DNA of 64,000 nucleotides from Pseudomonas grimontii (GTDB lineage: Bacteria; Pseudomonadota; Gammaproteobacteria; Pseudomonadales; Pseudomonadaceae): NCBI RefSeq assembly GCF_007858185.1, contig NZ_VFES01000002.1, forward strand, positions 124,001 to 188,000, read 5' to 3'. Positions within the stretch are counted from its first letter, which is position 1; each line of letters starts with the position of its first letter. A model generated the notes under the pieces. The model saw nothing but the letters and a program-made list of their open reading frames with translations. It ran no database searches and was not told the DNA's origin. Positions 45,843-55,198 of this stretch are shown one piece after another. Both the position numbers and the translations under genes were made by a program.

Positions 45843-47207
45843 TTAACCGAGTAAATCTCTCAACACGTGTGTAAACGCCCGGCGACTCTCTTCCTCGCCG
45901 GCATGCCGCCCATCGCGCACTGCCCATTTCCCGTTGACCAGCACATCGCGCACCTGGCGATCACCGCCGGCAAACAGCCAGCGATTGAGAATGCCGTCTT
46001 CTGTCGCTGTCGCCAGGTACGGGTCGTTACCGTCCAGCACGATCCAATCCGCACGCTTGCCCACTTCCAGCCGACCTATCGGCTGCCCCAGCGCCTGTGC
46101 ACCACCGTCCAGCGCCGCGTCGAACAACGTACGGCCGACCATCGGCTGGTCGCCGCGATACAAGCGGTTGCGCCGTTGATCGCGCAGGCGTTGGCCGTAT
46201 TCCAGCCAGCGAAGTTCTTCCACCACGCTCAGTGACACATGGCTATCGGAACCGATGCCCATGCGCCCGCCCTGGGCGAGGAAATCCACGGCCGGGAAAA
46301 TCCCGTCGCCCAGGTTGGCTTCGGTGGTCAGGCACAAGCCGGCAATCGCCCGGCTCTTGGCCATGCGCGTCACTTCTTCCGGGTTGGCGTGGGTCGCGTG
46401 TACCAGGCACCAGCGCTCATCAACCTCAATGTTGTCGTACAGCCATTGCAGCGGGCGTTTGCCGCTCCAGGCCAGGCAGTCGTCGACTTCTTTTTGCTGT
46501 TCAGCGATATGGATATGCACCGGGCACGTCTTGTCGCTGGCGGCCAATACCTCATTGATCTGCTGCGGCGTAACCGCACGCAGCGAGTGGAAGCACAGCC
46601 CCAGTTGCTGCGCCGGTTGCGCCGCCAGAATCGGTTTGAGGCGCGCTTGCAGGTCCAGGTAATGTTCGGTGCTGTTGATAAACCGTCGCTGTCCCTCATT
46701 GGGTGCCTGGCCGCCAAACCCGGAGTGGGTATAGAGCACCGGCACCAACGTCAGGCCGATGCCGCTGCTCGCTGCGGCCTGGCTGATCTGCCGCGACAGT
46801 TCCGTACGGTCGGCATACGGCTGGCCGCTGACGTCGTGATGCACGTAGTGGAATTCAGCCACTGAGGTGTAGCCGGCCTTGAGCATCTCGATATACAACT
46901 GGCGGGCGATCACCTGCAGTTGCTCCGGGCTGATCTTGCCGACCATGCGGTACATCAGCTCGCGCCAGGTCCAGAAACTGTCATTCGGATTGCCGGCCAC
47001 TTCGGCCAACCCCGCCATGGCGCGCTGAAAGGCGTGCGAGTGCAGATTCGGCATGCCCGCCAACACCGGGCCCCTGAGCCGTTCGGCACCGTCTGCGCTG
47101 GCGTTGGCCTCAACCTGTGTCAGCAGGCCATCGGCGCTGACTTCAAGACGTACATCGTTGGCCCATCCATTAGGCAGCAGCGCGCGTTCGGCAAAGAAAG
47201 CGGACAT
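45843..47207 (-). CDS. hutF: Formimidoylglutamate deiminase HutF
   Basis: HutF converts N-formimino-L-glutamate to N-formylglutamate and ammonia, the five-step branch of histidine breakdown that ends with HutG. The 454 residues have an amidohydrolase fold with metal ligands in MPNLHSHAFQRAMAG (near 58), AEFHYVHHD, HIHIAEQQKEVDDC, and the late Asp in MGIGSDSHVSLS. It is divergent from hutC; a HutC-type site lies 30 bases before its ATG. Confidence 0.96.
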   Translation of the reverse strand: MSAFFAERALLPNGWANDVRLEVSADGLLTQVEANASADGAERLRGPVLAGMPNLHSHAFQRAMAGLAEVAGNPNDSFWTWRELMYRMVGKISPEQLQVIARQLYIEMLKAGYTSVAEFHYVHHDVSGQPYADRTELSRQISQAAASSGIGLTLVPVLYTHSGFGGQAPNEGQRRFINSTEHYLDLQARLKPILAAQPAQQLGLCFHSLRAVTPQQINEVLAASDKTCPVHIHIAEQQKEVDDCLAWSGKRPLQWLYDNIEVDERWCLVHATHANPEEVTRMAKSRAIAGLCLTTEANLGDGIFPAVDFLAQGGRMGIGSDSHVSLSVVEELRWLEYGQRLRDQRRNRLYRGDQPMVGRTLFDAALDGGAQALGQPIGRLEVGKRADWIVLDGNDPYLATATEDGILNRWLFAGGDRQVRDVLVNGKWAVRDGRHAGEEESRRAFTHVLRDLLG

Positions 47208-47234
47208 GATTAGAGCACTCCGGTCGTGTGTTTA

Positions 47235-47252
47235 TTTGTATATACATATACA
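47235..47252. promoter_or_regulatory. HutC-type operator between hutF and hutC
   Basis: The stretch TTTGTATATACATATACA contains the palindrome TGTATATACA at 47237-47246 and a second half-site TATACA. It resembles the operator CTTGTATGTACAAG before hutU. It lies between hutF and hutC, so it can control both. Confidence 0.6.
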
Positions 47253-47315
47253 GACGTTTGCCTGCTCGGTAAACTCCGGCAATCTATGCATCTTTTCCCC
47301 CTGCAAGGATTCCCT

Positions 47316-48065
47316 GTGCCGACTCCGCCCGCCAAGTCTTCACTGGCTGCCCACATGGACGAAAGTCCGGCGCCCTTGTATGCCCGTGTCAAACAGATGA
47401 TCAGCCAGCAGATCCTCAACGGCAACTGGCCGCCCCATTACCGCGTACCGTCGGAAAGCGAGCTGGTCAGCCAGTTGGGCTTCAGCCGCATGACCATCAA
47501 CCGCGCCCTGCGTGAGCTCACCGCCGAAGGTTTGCTGGTGCGCATGCAAGGCGTCGGCACGTTCGTCGCCGAGCCCAAGAGCCAGTCGGCGCTGTTTGAA
47601 GTGCACAACATTGCCGATGAGATCGCCTCCCGCGGTCATCGGCATACCTGCCAGGTCATCCACCTGGGTGAAGAGGCCGCCGGTTCCGAACGCGCCGTCG
47701 CCCTGGAAATGCGTGAAGGCGGGCGGGTGTTCCACTCGTTGATCGTGCATTACGAAAACGATATTGCCGTGCAAATCGAGGACCGTTTCGTCAACGCCCT
47801 GGTCGCGCCGGAATACCTGCAACAGGACTTCACCCTGCAAACCCCCTATGCCTATCTCAACCAAGTGGCGCCGCTGACCGAAGGCGAGCACGTGGTCGAA
47901 GCGATTCTCGCCGACGCCGCCGAGTGCAAGTTGCTGCAGATCGAGCCGAGCGAGCCGTGCCTGTTGATTCGTCGACGCACCTGGTCCGGCCGTCAGCCGG
48001 TGACTGCCGCGCGGTTGATCCACCCCGGTTCCCGCCACAGCCTGGAAGGACGGTTCAGTAAATGA
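47316..48065 (+). CDS. hutC: Histidine utilization repressor HutC (GntR family)
   Basis: HutC represses the hut genes and responds to urocanate. The 249 residues have an N-terminal GntR winged helix (LYARVKQMISQQILNGNW, then YRVPSESELVSQLGFSRMTINRALRELTAEGLL, near 15-80) and a C-terminal UTRA ligand domain (RVFHSLIVHYENDIAVQIEDRFVN). The GTG at 47316 is chosen because AAGGATTCCCT is just before it; upstream ATGs lack a Shine-Dalgarno. Its stop overlaps the hutD start by 4 bases. Confidence 0.95.
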   Translation: MPTPPAKSSLAAHMDESPAPLYARVKQMISQQILNGNWPPHYRVPSESELVSQLGFSRMTINRALRELTAEGLLVRMQGVGTFVAEPKSQSALFEVHNIADEIASRGHRHTCQVIHLGEEAAGSERAVALEMREGGRVFHSLIVHYENDIAVQIEDRFVNALVAPEYLQQDFTLQTPYAYLNQVAPLTEGEHVVEAILADAAECKLLQIEPSEPCLLIRRRTWSGRQPVTAARLIHPGSRHSLEGRFSK

Positions 48066-48622
48066 GTGCAGTGAAAGTCTGGCGCGCCGCCGATTACGTA
48101 CGCATGCCGTGGAAAAACGGCGGCGGCAGTACCGAAGAAATCACCCGTGATGCCGGCGAGGGCCTGGAAGGCTTCGGCTGGCGCCTGTCGATTGCCGATA
48201 TCGGCGAGTCAGGCGGATTTTCCACCTTCGCCGGCTACCAGCGTGTGATCACGGTGATCAAAGGCGCCGGCATGGTGTTGACCGTGGATGGCGAGGAACA
48301 GCGCGGCCTGTTACCGCTGCAACCGTTCGCCTTCAAGGGTGACAGCCAGGTGTCATGCCGCCTGATTACCGGGCCGATCCGCGACTTCAACCTGATCTAT
48401 TCGCCCCAGCGTTACCACGCGCGGTTGCAGTGGGTGGATGGTGTGCAGCGGTTTTTCAGCACGGCACAGACGGTGCTGGTGTTCAGCGTGGCGGATGAAG
48501 TGAAGGTGCTGGAGCAGGTGTTGGGTCAGCATGATTGCCTGCAGGTGGACGGGAACAACGGTCTGCTGGATATTTCCGTCACGGGGCGCTGCTGCATCAT
48601 CGAACTGACCCCGCGGGGTTAA
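48062..48622 (+). CDS. hutD: HutD family protein
   Basis: This 186-residue cupin-like protein of the HutD family has family blocks KVWRAADYVRMPWKNGGGSTEEI, FGWRLSIADIGESGGFSTFAGYQR and GPIRDFNLIYSP. HutD is not a pathway enzyme; in P. fluorescens it is proposed to limit hut expression by sensing a pathway metabolite. It is coupled to hutC by a 4-base overlap and followed at once by a REPIN. Confidence 0.93.
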   Translation: MSAVKVWRAADYVRMPWKNGGGSTEEITRDAGEGLEGFGWRLSIADIGESGGFSTFAGYQRVITVIKGAGMVLTVDGEEQRGLLPLQPFAFKGDSQVSCRLITGPIRDFNLIYSPQRYHARLQWVDGVQRFFSTAQTVLVFSVADEVKVLEQVLGQHDCLQVDGNNGLLDISVTGRCCIIELTPRG

Positions 48623-48717
48623 AAATGTGGGAGGGGGCTTGCCCCCGATAGCGGTGGATCAGTCGGTATATCCTGGGCTGACACACCGAAATCGGGAGCA
48701 AGCCCTCTCCCACATTT
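48623..48717. repeat. REPIN after hutD
   Basis: AAATGTGGGAGGGGGCTTGC and a near-inverse GCAAGCCCTCTCCCACATTT (one base change) flank a spacer with GTGGATCAGTC. It begins right after the hutD stop, separating hutCD from the hutU promoter. Confidence 0.88.
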
Positions 48718-48921
48718 GTTTTTGTGTCGCTTATAGAATCTGTTTCCAACCCCCGCACCAATTTGTTACCGAATGCCCCAGCGTGGCGCAAAACCGCGCT
48801 GTCGTGACAAACCTCCCTCGCTATAAAACGCCTTCATAAGAAATTTCATCATCCCTCGAAGCCTTAATTTCCAAGGCTCGCACGCGCTTTCCAAAAAAAT
48901 CCCAACACCTCGCTGAGAAAG
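48718..48921. other. Upstream control region of the hutU operon
   Basis: No gene is seen. The distance fits an enhancer region for a sigma-54 activator; CbrB is the expected one in pseudomonads. A half-site TTGTTACC occurs at 48763-48770, but no clear symmetric activator site was identified. Confidence 0.4.
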
Positions 48922-48938
48922 TTGGCCGCTTGATTGCA
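48922..48938 (+). promoter_or_regulatory. Sigma-54 promoter of the hutU operon
   Basis: TTGGCCGCTTGATTGCA has GG and GC 10 bases apart and the TTGCA -12 box; the -24 box is TGGCC rather than TGGCAC. The start would be near 48950, just inside the HutC operator. Confidence 0.65.
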
Positions 48939-48942
48939 TATG

Positions 48943-48956
48943 CTTGTATGTACAAG
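48943..48956. promoter_or_regulatory. HutC operator over the hutU start site
   Basis: CTTGTATGTACAAG is a perfect 14-base palindrome and resembles the site between hutF and hutC. It begins 5 bases after the -12 box, where a bound repressor would block transcription start. Confidence 0.8.
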
Positions 48957-49027
48957 TAAAGATGTGTGCGTAAGACTCTCCTTCGCACCATCCATGTTCG
49001 CGCATCGATCGCCGAGGAGTTCTTGTT

Positions 49028-50698
49028 GTGACCAAGCCTACAAAATACCGTGACGTCGAAATCCGCGCCGCCCGCGGTAACAAGCTCACCGCCAAAAGCT
49101 GGCTGACTGAAGCGCCGCTGCGCATGCTGATGAACAACCTCGACCCGCAAGTGGCCGAGAACCCCAAAGAACTGGTGGTGTACGGTGGTATTGGCCGTGC
49201 AGCGCGCAACTGGGAGTGCTACGACCAGATCGTCGAGAGCCTCACCAACCTGAATGACGACGAAACCCTGCTGGTGCAATCCGGCAAGCCGGTCGGCGTG
49301 TTCAAGACCCACAGCAACGCCCCGCGCGTGCTGATCGCCAACTCCAACCTGGTGCCGCACTGGGCCAGCTGGGAACACTTCAACGAACTGGATGCCAAGG
49401 GCCTGGCCATGTACGGCCAGATGACCGCCGGCAGCTGGATCTACATCGGTAGCCAGGGCATCGTCCAGGGCACCTACGAAACCTTCGTCGAAGCCGGTCG
49501 CCAGCATTACGACAGCAACTTGAAGGGCCGTTGGGTCCTCACCGCCGGCCTCGGCGGCATGGGCGGTGCCCAGCCTTTGGCCGCGACACTGGCCGGCGCA
49601 TGCTCGCTGAACATTGAATGCCAGCAGGTCAGCATCGATTTCCGCCTCAACAGCCGCTATGTCGACGAACAAGCCACCGACCTCGACGACGCCCTGGCCC
49701 GCATCGCCAAGTACACAAAGGAAGGCAAGGCCATCTCCATTGCGCTGCTGGGTAACGCCGCTGAAATCCTGCCGGAACTGGTCAAGCGTGGCGTGCGCCC
49801 GGACATGGTCACCGACCAGACCAGCGCTCACGACCCGCTCAACGGTTACCTGCCGGCCGGCTGGACCTGGGACGAATACCGCGCCCGCGCCAAGACCGAA
49901 CCGGCTGCCGTGATCAAGGCCGCCAAGCAGTCGATGGCCGTGCACGTCAAAGCCATGCTGGAATTCCAGAAGCAAGGTATTCCGACCTTCGACTACGGCA
50001 ACAACATCCGCCAGATGGCGCAGGAAGAAGGCGTGGAAAACGCCTTCGACTTCCCAGGCTTTGTACCGGCGTACATCCGCCCGCTGTTCTGCCGTGGCAT
50101 CGGCCCGTTCCGTTGGGCTGCGCTGTCGGGCGACCCGCAGGACATCTACAAGACCGACGCCAAAGTCAAAGAGCTGATCCCCGACGACGCCCACCTGCAC
50201 AACTGGCTGGACATGGCGCGCGAACGCATCAGCTTCCAGGGCCTGCCGGCGCGTATCTGCTGGGTTGGCCTGGGCCAGCGCGCCAAGCTCGGCCTGGCGT
50301 TCAACGAGATGGTGCGCAGCGGCGAGCTGTCGGCACCGGTGGTGATCGGCCGTGACCACCTCGACTCCGGCTCGGTTGCCAGCCCCAACCGCGAAACCGA
50401 ATCCATGCAGGACGGTTCCGACGCCGTGTCCGACTGGCCACTGCTCAACGCCTTGCTCAACACCGCCAGCGGCGCGACCTGGGTTTCGCTGCACCACGGC
50501 GGCGGCGTCGGCATGGGCTTCTCCCAGCACTCCGGCATGGTGATCGTCTGTGATGGCACCGACGAAGCGGCCGAGCGCATTGCCCGCGTGCTGCACAACG
50601 ACCCGGCCACGGGTGTGATGCGCCATGCGGACGCGGGTTACCAGATCGCGATCGATTGTGCCAAGGAGCAGGGTCTCAATCTTCCGATGATCAAGTAA
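49028..50698 (+). CDS. hutU: Urocanate hydratase HutU
   Basis: HutU uses tightly bound NAD+ to convert urocanate to 4-imidazolone-5-propanoate. The 556-residue length is normal. Family blocks are [58 protein letters not shown] (dinucleotide-binding), and [18 protein letters not shown]. The start is GTG at 49028 with GAGGAG 9 bases before it. It is the first gene after the sigma-54 promoter. Confidence 0.97.
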   Translation: MTKPTKYRDVEIRAARGNKLTAKSWLTEAPLRMLMNNLDPQVAENPKELVVYGGIGRAARNWECYDQIVESLTNLNDDETLLVQSGKPVGVFKTHSNAPRVLIANSNLVPHWASWEHFNELDAKGLAMYGQMTAGSWIYIGSQGIVQGTYETFVEAGRQHYDSNLKGRWVLTAGLGGMGGAQPLAATLAGACSLNIECQQVSIDFRLNSRYVDEQATDLDDALARIAKYTKEGKAISIALLGNAAEILPELVKRGVRPDMVTDQTSAHDPLNGYLPAGWTWDEYRARAKTEPAAVIKAAKQSMAVHVKAMLEFQKQGIPTFDYGNNIRQMAQEEGVENAFDFPGFVPAYIRPLFCRGIGPFRWAALSGDPQDIYKTDAKVKELIPDDAHLHNWLDMARERISFQGLPARICWVGLGQRAKLGLAFNEMVRSGELSAPVVIGRDHLDSGSVASPNRETESMQDGSDAVSDWPLLNALLNTASGATWVSLHHGGGVGMGFSQHSGMVIVCDGTDEAAERIARVLHNDPATGVMRHADAGYQIAIDCAKEQGLNLPMIK

Positions 50699-50702
50699 CC
50701 CA

Positions 50703-50792
50703 TGTGGGAGGGGGCTTGCTCCCGATGGCGGTGTATCAGCCAATAGGTCTGGTGACTGACCCACTGCTATCGGGAGCAAGCCCCCTCCCACA
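50703..50792. repeat. REPIN between hutU and the permease
   Basis: TGTGGGAGGGGGCTTGC and its inverse flank a spacer with GTGTATCAGCC and GACTGACCCACTGCTATC. It lies within the probable hutU-hutG transcript and could lower downstream expression or stabilise hutU mRNA. Confidence 0.88.
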
Positions 50793-50841
50793 GTTGAGTG
50801 GCGGCGACCCCCAAACACAATCCATCAGAGGTTGAACACCG

Positions 50842-52302
50842 ATGGCTGCAAATGACGCGCGTGCAAGCACCACCCCGTTGATCGAGAAACGTTCGATCGA
50901 CTACATCCCGGAAGCGGAAAGACACGGTCGTCTATTGAGCCAGTTCACCCTGTGGCTGGGTGCCAACCTGCAGATCACCGCGATCGTCACCGGGGCCTTG
51001 GCCGTGGTGCTGGGCGGTGATGTGTTCTGGTCGTTGATCGGTCTGTTGATCGGTCAACTGCTGGGCGGCGGCGTGATGGCGTTGCATGCTGCGCAAGGAC
51101 CCAAGCTGGGCCTGCCGCAGATGATCTCCAGCCGGGTGCAGTTCGGGGTTTATGGCGCGGCCATCCCGATTGTGCTGGTGTGCTTGATGTACCTGGGTTT
51201 CACCGCAACGGGCACGGTGCTTTCCGGCCAGGCGCTGGGCCAGTTGTTTGGCGTCAGCGACAGCGTCGGGATCTTGATCTTCGCCAGTGTCATCGTGCTG
51301 GTCACGGTGCTTGGCTACCGGGTGATCCACTTTATCGGTCGGGTTGCCAGCGTCATTGGCGTGATTGCCTTTGTCTACCTGTTCAGCCGTCTGATGAGCC
51401 AGGCCGACGTTGGCGCACTCCTGCAAATCCGCCACTTCAGTTGGAGCAGCTTTCTGCTGGCGGTGTCGCTCGCGGCCTCCTGGCAAATCGCCTTCGGCCC
51501 TTACGTGGCGGACTATTCACGCTACCTGCCGAGCCAGACGTCCTCGCTGAAAACCTTTTTTGCCGCAGGCGCAGGTTCGGTGGTTGGCGCACAGGTGGCG
51601 ATGATCCTCGGCGTGTTTGCCGCGGCCATGTCCAACGGGCAATTTGCCGGTCACGAAGTGGCCTACATCGTGGGCCTGGGCGGGACTGGGGCGACTGCCG
51701 CACTGCTGTATTTCAGCATCGCGTTCGGCAAGGTCACCATCTCCACGCTGAACTCCTACGGCAGCTTCATGTGCATTGCCACCATCATCAGCGGCTTTCG
51801 GGGTCGCCTGGAGGTCACGCGCGTGCAGCGTCTGGTGTTCGTGCTGGCCATCGTCGGTACGGCGACCCTGATCGCCTTGCTCGGGCAGCACTCGTTCCTG
51901 GGGGCGTTCAAGTCTTTCATCTTGTTCCTGCTGGCGTTTTTTACGCCATGGAGCGCGATCAACCTGGTCGATTACTACTGCATCACCCGCGATCGCTACG
52001 ACGTACCTGCGCTGGCTGATCCGAACGGGCGCTATGGCCGTTGGAACCTGCTCGGTATCAGCGTGTATGTCGTTGGCGTGCTGGTGCAATTGCCGTTCAT
52101 CTCCACCAAGTTCTACACCGGCCCGCTGGTGGCGGCCCTGGGCGATGTGGATATTTCCTGGATCATCGGCCTGGTGCTTCCCGCCGCGCTGTACTACTGG
52201 GCTGCGAAAAAGTGGCCCGCCGCACACCCTGAACACCTGATCCTGCCGAAAGAGCAGGGCGCTGTACCAACGACGACAAACGGGCTGGTTACACAGGCCT
52301 GA
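50842..52302 (+). CDS. hutTu: NCS1/CodB-type permease, likely urocanate transporter HutTu
   Basis: This 486-residue inner-membrane protein has about 12 helices and belongs to the cytosine/purine/allantoin permease family (ERHGRLLSQFTLWLGANLQITAIVTGALAVVLGGDVFWSLIGLLIG). In P. fluorescens a permease at this position is described as the urocanate carrier; this is from family knowledge. Conserved Asp/Tyr in FGPYVADYSRYLP match the NCS1 substrate region. GGTTGAACACCG precedes the ATG. Confidence 0.85.
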   Translation: MAANDARASTTPLIEKRSIDYIPEAERHGRLLSQFTLWLGANLQITAIVTGALAVVLGGDVFWSLIGLLIGQLLGGGVMALHAAQGPKLGLPQMISSRVQFGVYGAAIPIVLVCLMYLGFTATGTVLSGQALGQLFGVSDSVGILIFASVIVLVTVLGYRVIHFIGRVASVIGVIAFVYLFSRLMSQADVGALLQIRHFSWSSFLLAVSLAASWQIAFGPYVADYSRYLPSQTSSLKTFFAAGAGSVVGAQVAMILGVFAAAMSNGQFAGHEVAYIVGLGGTGATAALLYFSIAFGKVTISTLNSYGSFMCIATIISGFRGRLEVTRVQRLVFVLAIVGTATLIALLGQHSFLGAFKSFILFLLAFFTPWSAINLVDYYCITRDRYDVPALADPNGRYGRWNLLGISVYVVGVLVQLPFISTKFYTGPLVAALGDVDISWIIGLVLPAALYYWAAKKWPAAHPEHLILPKEQGAVPTTTNGLVTQA

Positions 52303-52371
52303 GGGGACGTGGACAGGGCTGGATGCCTACTGACTGCCGTAATCCATTTCATGATTGGGAGCGTCACAACA

Positions 52372-53337
52372 ATGAAAATGCATAAGACCCTGTTGGCCAC
52401 CGTATTCTCTGCGGGCTTGCTGGCCACTGCCGGTGCCCAGGCGGCCGGTTGGTGTGAATCCGGCAAACCGGTGAAATTCGCCGGCCTGAACTGGGAAAGC
52501 GGCATGTTGCTCACCGACATCCTGCAAACCGTGCTGGAAAAAGGCTACGACTGCAAAACCGACAGTCTGCCAGGCAACTCCATCACCATGGAAAACGCCC
52601 TGAGCAGCAACGACATCCAAGTGTTTGCCGAAGAATGGGTCGGCCGCAGCGAAGTCTGGAACAAGGCCGAGAAGGCCGGCAAAGTCGTCGGTGTCGGTGC
52701 CCCTGTAGTGGGCGCTATCGAAGGCTGGTACGTACCGCGCTACGTGATCGAAGGCGACGCCAAGCGCAAGCTTGAACCCAAGGCGCCGGGCCTGAAAAAC
52801 ATCGCCGACCTGTCCAAGTACGCCTCGGTGTTCAAGGACCAGGAAGAACCGTCCAAGGGCCGTTTCTACAACTGCCCGGCCGGCTGGACCTGCGAGCTGG
52901 ACAACAGCGAAATGCTCAAGAGCTACGGCCTGGAAAGCACCTACACCAACTTCCGCCCAGGCACCGGCCCGGCGCTGGATGCGGCAGTGCTGTCGAGCTA
53001 CAAGCGCGGCGAGCCGATCCTGTTCTACTACTGGTCGCCAACCCCGCTGATGGGCCAGGTCGACCTGGTCAAGCTGGAAGAAAAACCTGGTGTGGATAAG
53101 ACCGTGAGCATCAAGGTCGGCCTGTCCAAGACCTTCCACGAACAAGCCCCGGAATTGGTGGCCGTGCTGGAAAAAGCCAACCTGCCTATCGACCTGCTGA
53201 ACCAGAACCTGGGTCGCATGGCCAAGGAGCGGATTGAGTCGCCGAAACTGGCGAAAATTTTCCTCAAGGAACATCCTGAAGTCTGGCACGCCTGGGTGAG
53301 CGACGAGGCAGCCAAGAAAATCGACGCGGCCTTGTAG
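52372..53337 (+). CDS. hutX: Periplasmic histidine-binding protein HutX (QAT/OpuAC family)
   Basis: This 321-residue protein has a signal peptide (MKMHKTLLATVFSAGLLATAGAQA) and the glycine-betaine-type binding domain (GLNWESGMLLTDILQTVLEKGYDC). The fold has aromatic and acidic residues for cation ligands, here used for histidine. The ATG at 52372 is chosen; another at 52378 is possible. It is followed by a stem-loop and by the permease and ATPase genes, with which it forms the HutXWV importer. Confidence 0.92.
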   Translation: MKMHKTLLATVFSAGLLATAGAQAAGWCESGKPVKFAGLNWESGMLLTDILQTVLEKGYDCKTDSLPGNSITMENALSSNDIQVFAEEWVGRSEVWNKAEKAGKVVGVGAPVVGAIEGWYVPRYVIEGDAKRKLEPKAPGLKNIADLSKYASVFKDQEEPSKGRFYNCPAGWTCELDNSEMLKSYGLESTYTNFRPGTGPALDAAVLSSYKRGEPILFYYWSPTPLMGQVDLVKLEEKPGVDKTVSIKVGLSKTFHEQAPELVAVLEKANLPIDLLNQNLGRMAKERIESPKLAKIFLKEHPEVWHAWVSDEAAKKIDAAL

Positions 53338-53349
53338 GTCAAGTGTGCA

Positions 53350-53371
53350 CGGCTACCCTCATGGGTAGCCG
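53350..53371 (+). promoter_or_regulatory. Intercistronic stem-loop between hutX and hutW
   Basis: CGGCTACC and GGTAGCCG pair in an 8-bp GC-rich stem around CTCATG. There is no T-run, so it is likelier to protect hutX mRNA or dampen downstream expression than to end transcription. Confidence 0.7.
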
Positions 53372-53408
53372 GGCGCCTGGCCACAACCCACTGGATCGAG
53401 AGCACGCT

Positions 53409-54260
53409 ATGTTTCCTGAGAGTTTTACGTTTTCCATCGCCGACTGGGTCAATGGTTGGGTGGATTCACTGGTCACCAACTACGGCGATGTGTTCCGGCA
53501 AATCTCCGACACCCTGCTGTGGGCCATCGTCAACCTGGAAGGGTTGCTGCGTGCCGCCCCTTGGTGGCTGATGCTGGCCATCGTCGGCGCAATTGCCTGG
53601 CATGCCACCCGCAAGGTGCTGACTACGGCGGTGATCGTCGGTTTGCTGTTCCTGGTCGGCGCGGTCGGCCTGTGGGACAAGCTGATGCAGACCCTCGCGC
53701 TGATGATGGTCGCCACGGTGATCTCGGTGCTGATCGGCATCCCGTTGGGCATCCTGTCGGCGCGCAGCAATCGCCTGCGCTCGGTGCTGATGCCGTTGCT
53801 CGACATCATGCAGACCATGCCCAGCTTTGTGTACCTGATCCCGGTACTGATGCTGTTCGGCCTGGGTAAGGTGCCGGCGATTTTCGCCACGGTGATCTAC
53901 GCCGCGCCGCCGCTGATTCGCCTCACCGACCTGGGCATTCGCCAAGTCGACGGCGAAGTCATGGAAGCCATCAACGCCTTCGGCGCCAACCGCTGGCAAC
54001 AGCTGTTTGGCGTGCAATTGCCGCTGGCGCTGCCGAGCATCATGGCCGGTATCAACCAGACCACCATGATGGCGTTGTCGATGGTGGTGATCGCCTCGAT
54101 GATCGGCGCCCGTGGCTTGGGTGAGGACGTATTGGTCGGCATCCAGACCCTCAACGTCGGCCGTGGCCTCGAAGCCGGGCTGGCGATCGTGATTCTCGCA
54201 GTGGTCATCGACCGCATTACCCAGGCCTATGGTCGTCCACGGCATGAGGCGAGCAAATGA
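53409..54260 (+). CDS. hutW: ABC transporter permease HutW
   Basis: This 283-residue inner-membrane permease of the ProW type has about 6-7 helices. The ABC EAA loop is visible as [37 protein letters not shown] (near 185-220). It overlaps hutV by 4 bases. The ATG at 53409 matches the family N-terminus ([19 protein letters not shown]). Confidence 0.93.
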   Translation: MFPESFTFSIADWVNGWVDSLVTNYGDVFRQISDTLLWAIVNLEGLLRAAPWWLMLAIVGAIAWHATRKVLTTAVIVGLLFLVGAVGLWDKLMQTLALMMVATVISVLIGIPLGILSARSNRLRSVLMPLLDIMQTMPSFVYLIPVLMLFGLGKVPAIFATVIYAAPPLIRLTDLGIRQVDGEVMEAINAFGANRWQQLFGVQLPLALPSIMAGINQTTMMALSMVVIASMIGARGLGEDVLVGIQTLNVGRGLEAGLAIVILAVVIDRITQAYGRPRHEASK

Positions 54261-55081
54261 CTACTGTCAGCAAAATCGAAGTTAAAAACGTCTTCAAGAT
54301 CTTCGGCGCCCGCTCCAAGGAGGCGCTGGCGATGGTCGGCCAGGGCAAGACCAAGGACCAGGTGCTGGCCGAGACCGGCTGCGTGGTCGGCGTGAACGAT
54401 TTGTCCCTGAGCATCGGCACCGGTGAGATCTTCGTGATCATGGGCCTGTCAGGCTCGGGCAAATCCACGCTGGTGCGCCACTTCAACCGCCTGATCGACC
54501 CCACCAGCGGCGCGATCCTCGTGGACGGCGAAGACATCCTGCAGCTGGACATGGACGGCCTGCGTCAATTCCGTCGCCACAAGATCAGCATGGTGTTCCA
54601 GAGCTTCGGCCTGTTGCCCCACAAGAGCGTGCTCGACAACGTCGCCTACGGTCTCAAGGTGCGTGGCGAAACCAAGCAGGTCTGTGCCGAGCGCGCGCTG
54701 CACTGGATCGAAACCGTGGGCCTCAAGGGCTACGAAAACAAATACCCGCACCAGCTCTCCGGCGGCATGCGCCAGCGTGTCGGCCTGGCCCGCGCGCTGG
54801 CCGCTGACACCGACATCATCCTGATGGACGAAGCCTTCAGCGCCCTCGACCCGCTGATCCGTGCCGAGATGCAAGACCAGTTGCTCGAGCTGCAAAAGAC
54901 CCTGCACAAGACCATCGTGTTCATCACCCACGACCTCGACGAGGCCGTGCGTATCGGCAACCGCATTGCGATCCTCAAGGACGGCAGGCTGATCCAGGTC
55001 GGCACGCCGCGGGAGATCCTGCACTCGCCAGCGGATGAGTATGTGGATCGGTTTGTTCAGCGGCGCGCGGCGGTGGTCTGA
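54257..55081 (+). CDS. hutV: ABC transporter ATP-binding protein HutV
   Basis: This 274-residue ATPase is of the ProV/choV branch without the CBS tail. Walker A is GLSGSGKST near 64, the signature [16 protein letters not shown] near 167, and Walker [15 protein letters not shown]. The H-loop is FITHDLDEA. It couples to HutW and HutX for histidine uptake. Confidence 0.94.
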   Translation: MTTVSKIEVKNVFKIFGARSKEALAMVGQGKTKDQVLAETGCVVGVNDLSLSIGTGEIFVIMGLSGSGKSTLVRHFNRLIDPTSGAILVDGEDILQLDMDGLRQFRRHKISMVFQSFGLLPHKSVLDNVAYGLKVRGETKQVCAERALHWIETVGLKGYENKYPHQLSGGMRQRVGLARALAADTDIILMDEAFSALDPLIRAEMQDQLLELQKTLHKTIVFITHDLDEAVRIGNRIAILKDGRLIQVGTPREILHSPADEYVDRFVQRRAAVV

Positions 55082-55100
55082 CCCAGGTTCTGTGGTGAGG

Positions 55101-55160
55101 CTCAAGCTCCCTCCCACATTTGGAATGCATTCCCCTGTGGGAGGGGGCTTGCCCCCGATG
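55101..55160. repeat. Inverted REP pair with GGAATGCATTCC spacer
   Basis: A decayed left REP (CAAGCTCCCTCCCACATT) and an intact right REP (TGTGGGAGGGGGCTTGCCC) point outward around the palindrome GGAATGCATTCC. The layout is the same as at 35317-35383. It lies between hutV and the first histidase gene. Confidence 0.82.
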
Positions 55161-55198
55161 AGGCCGGCAAAGCTGTAGAGAATATGAAGAGGTCAACA

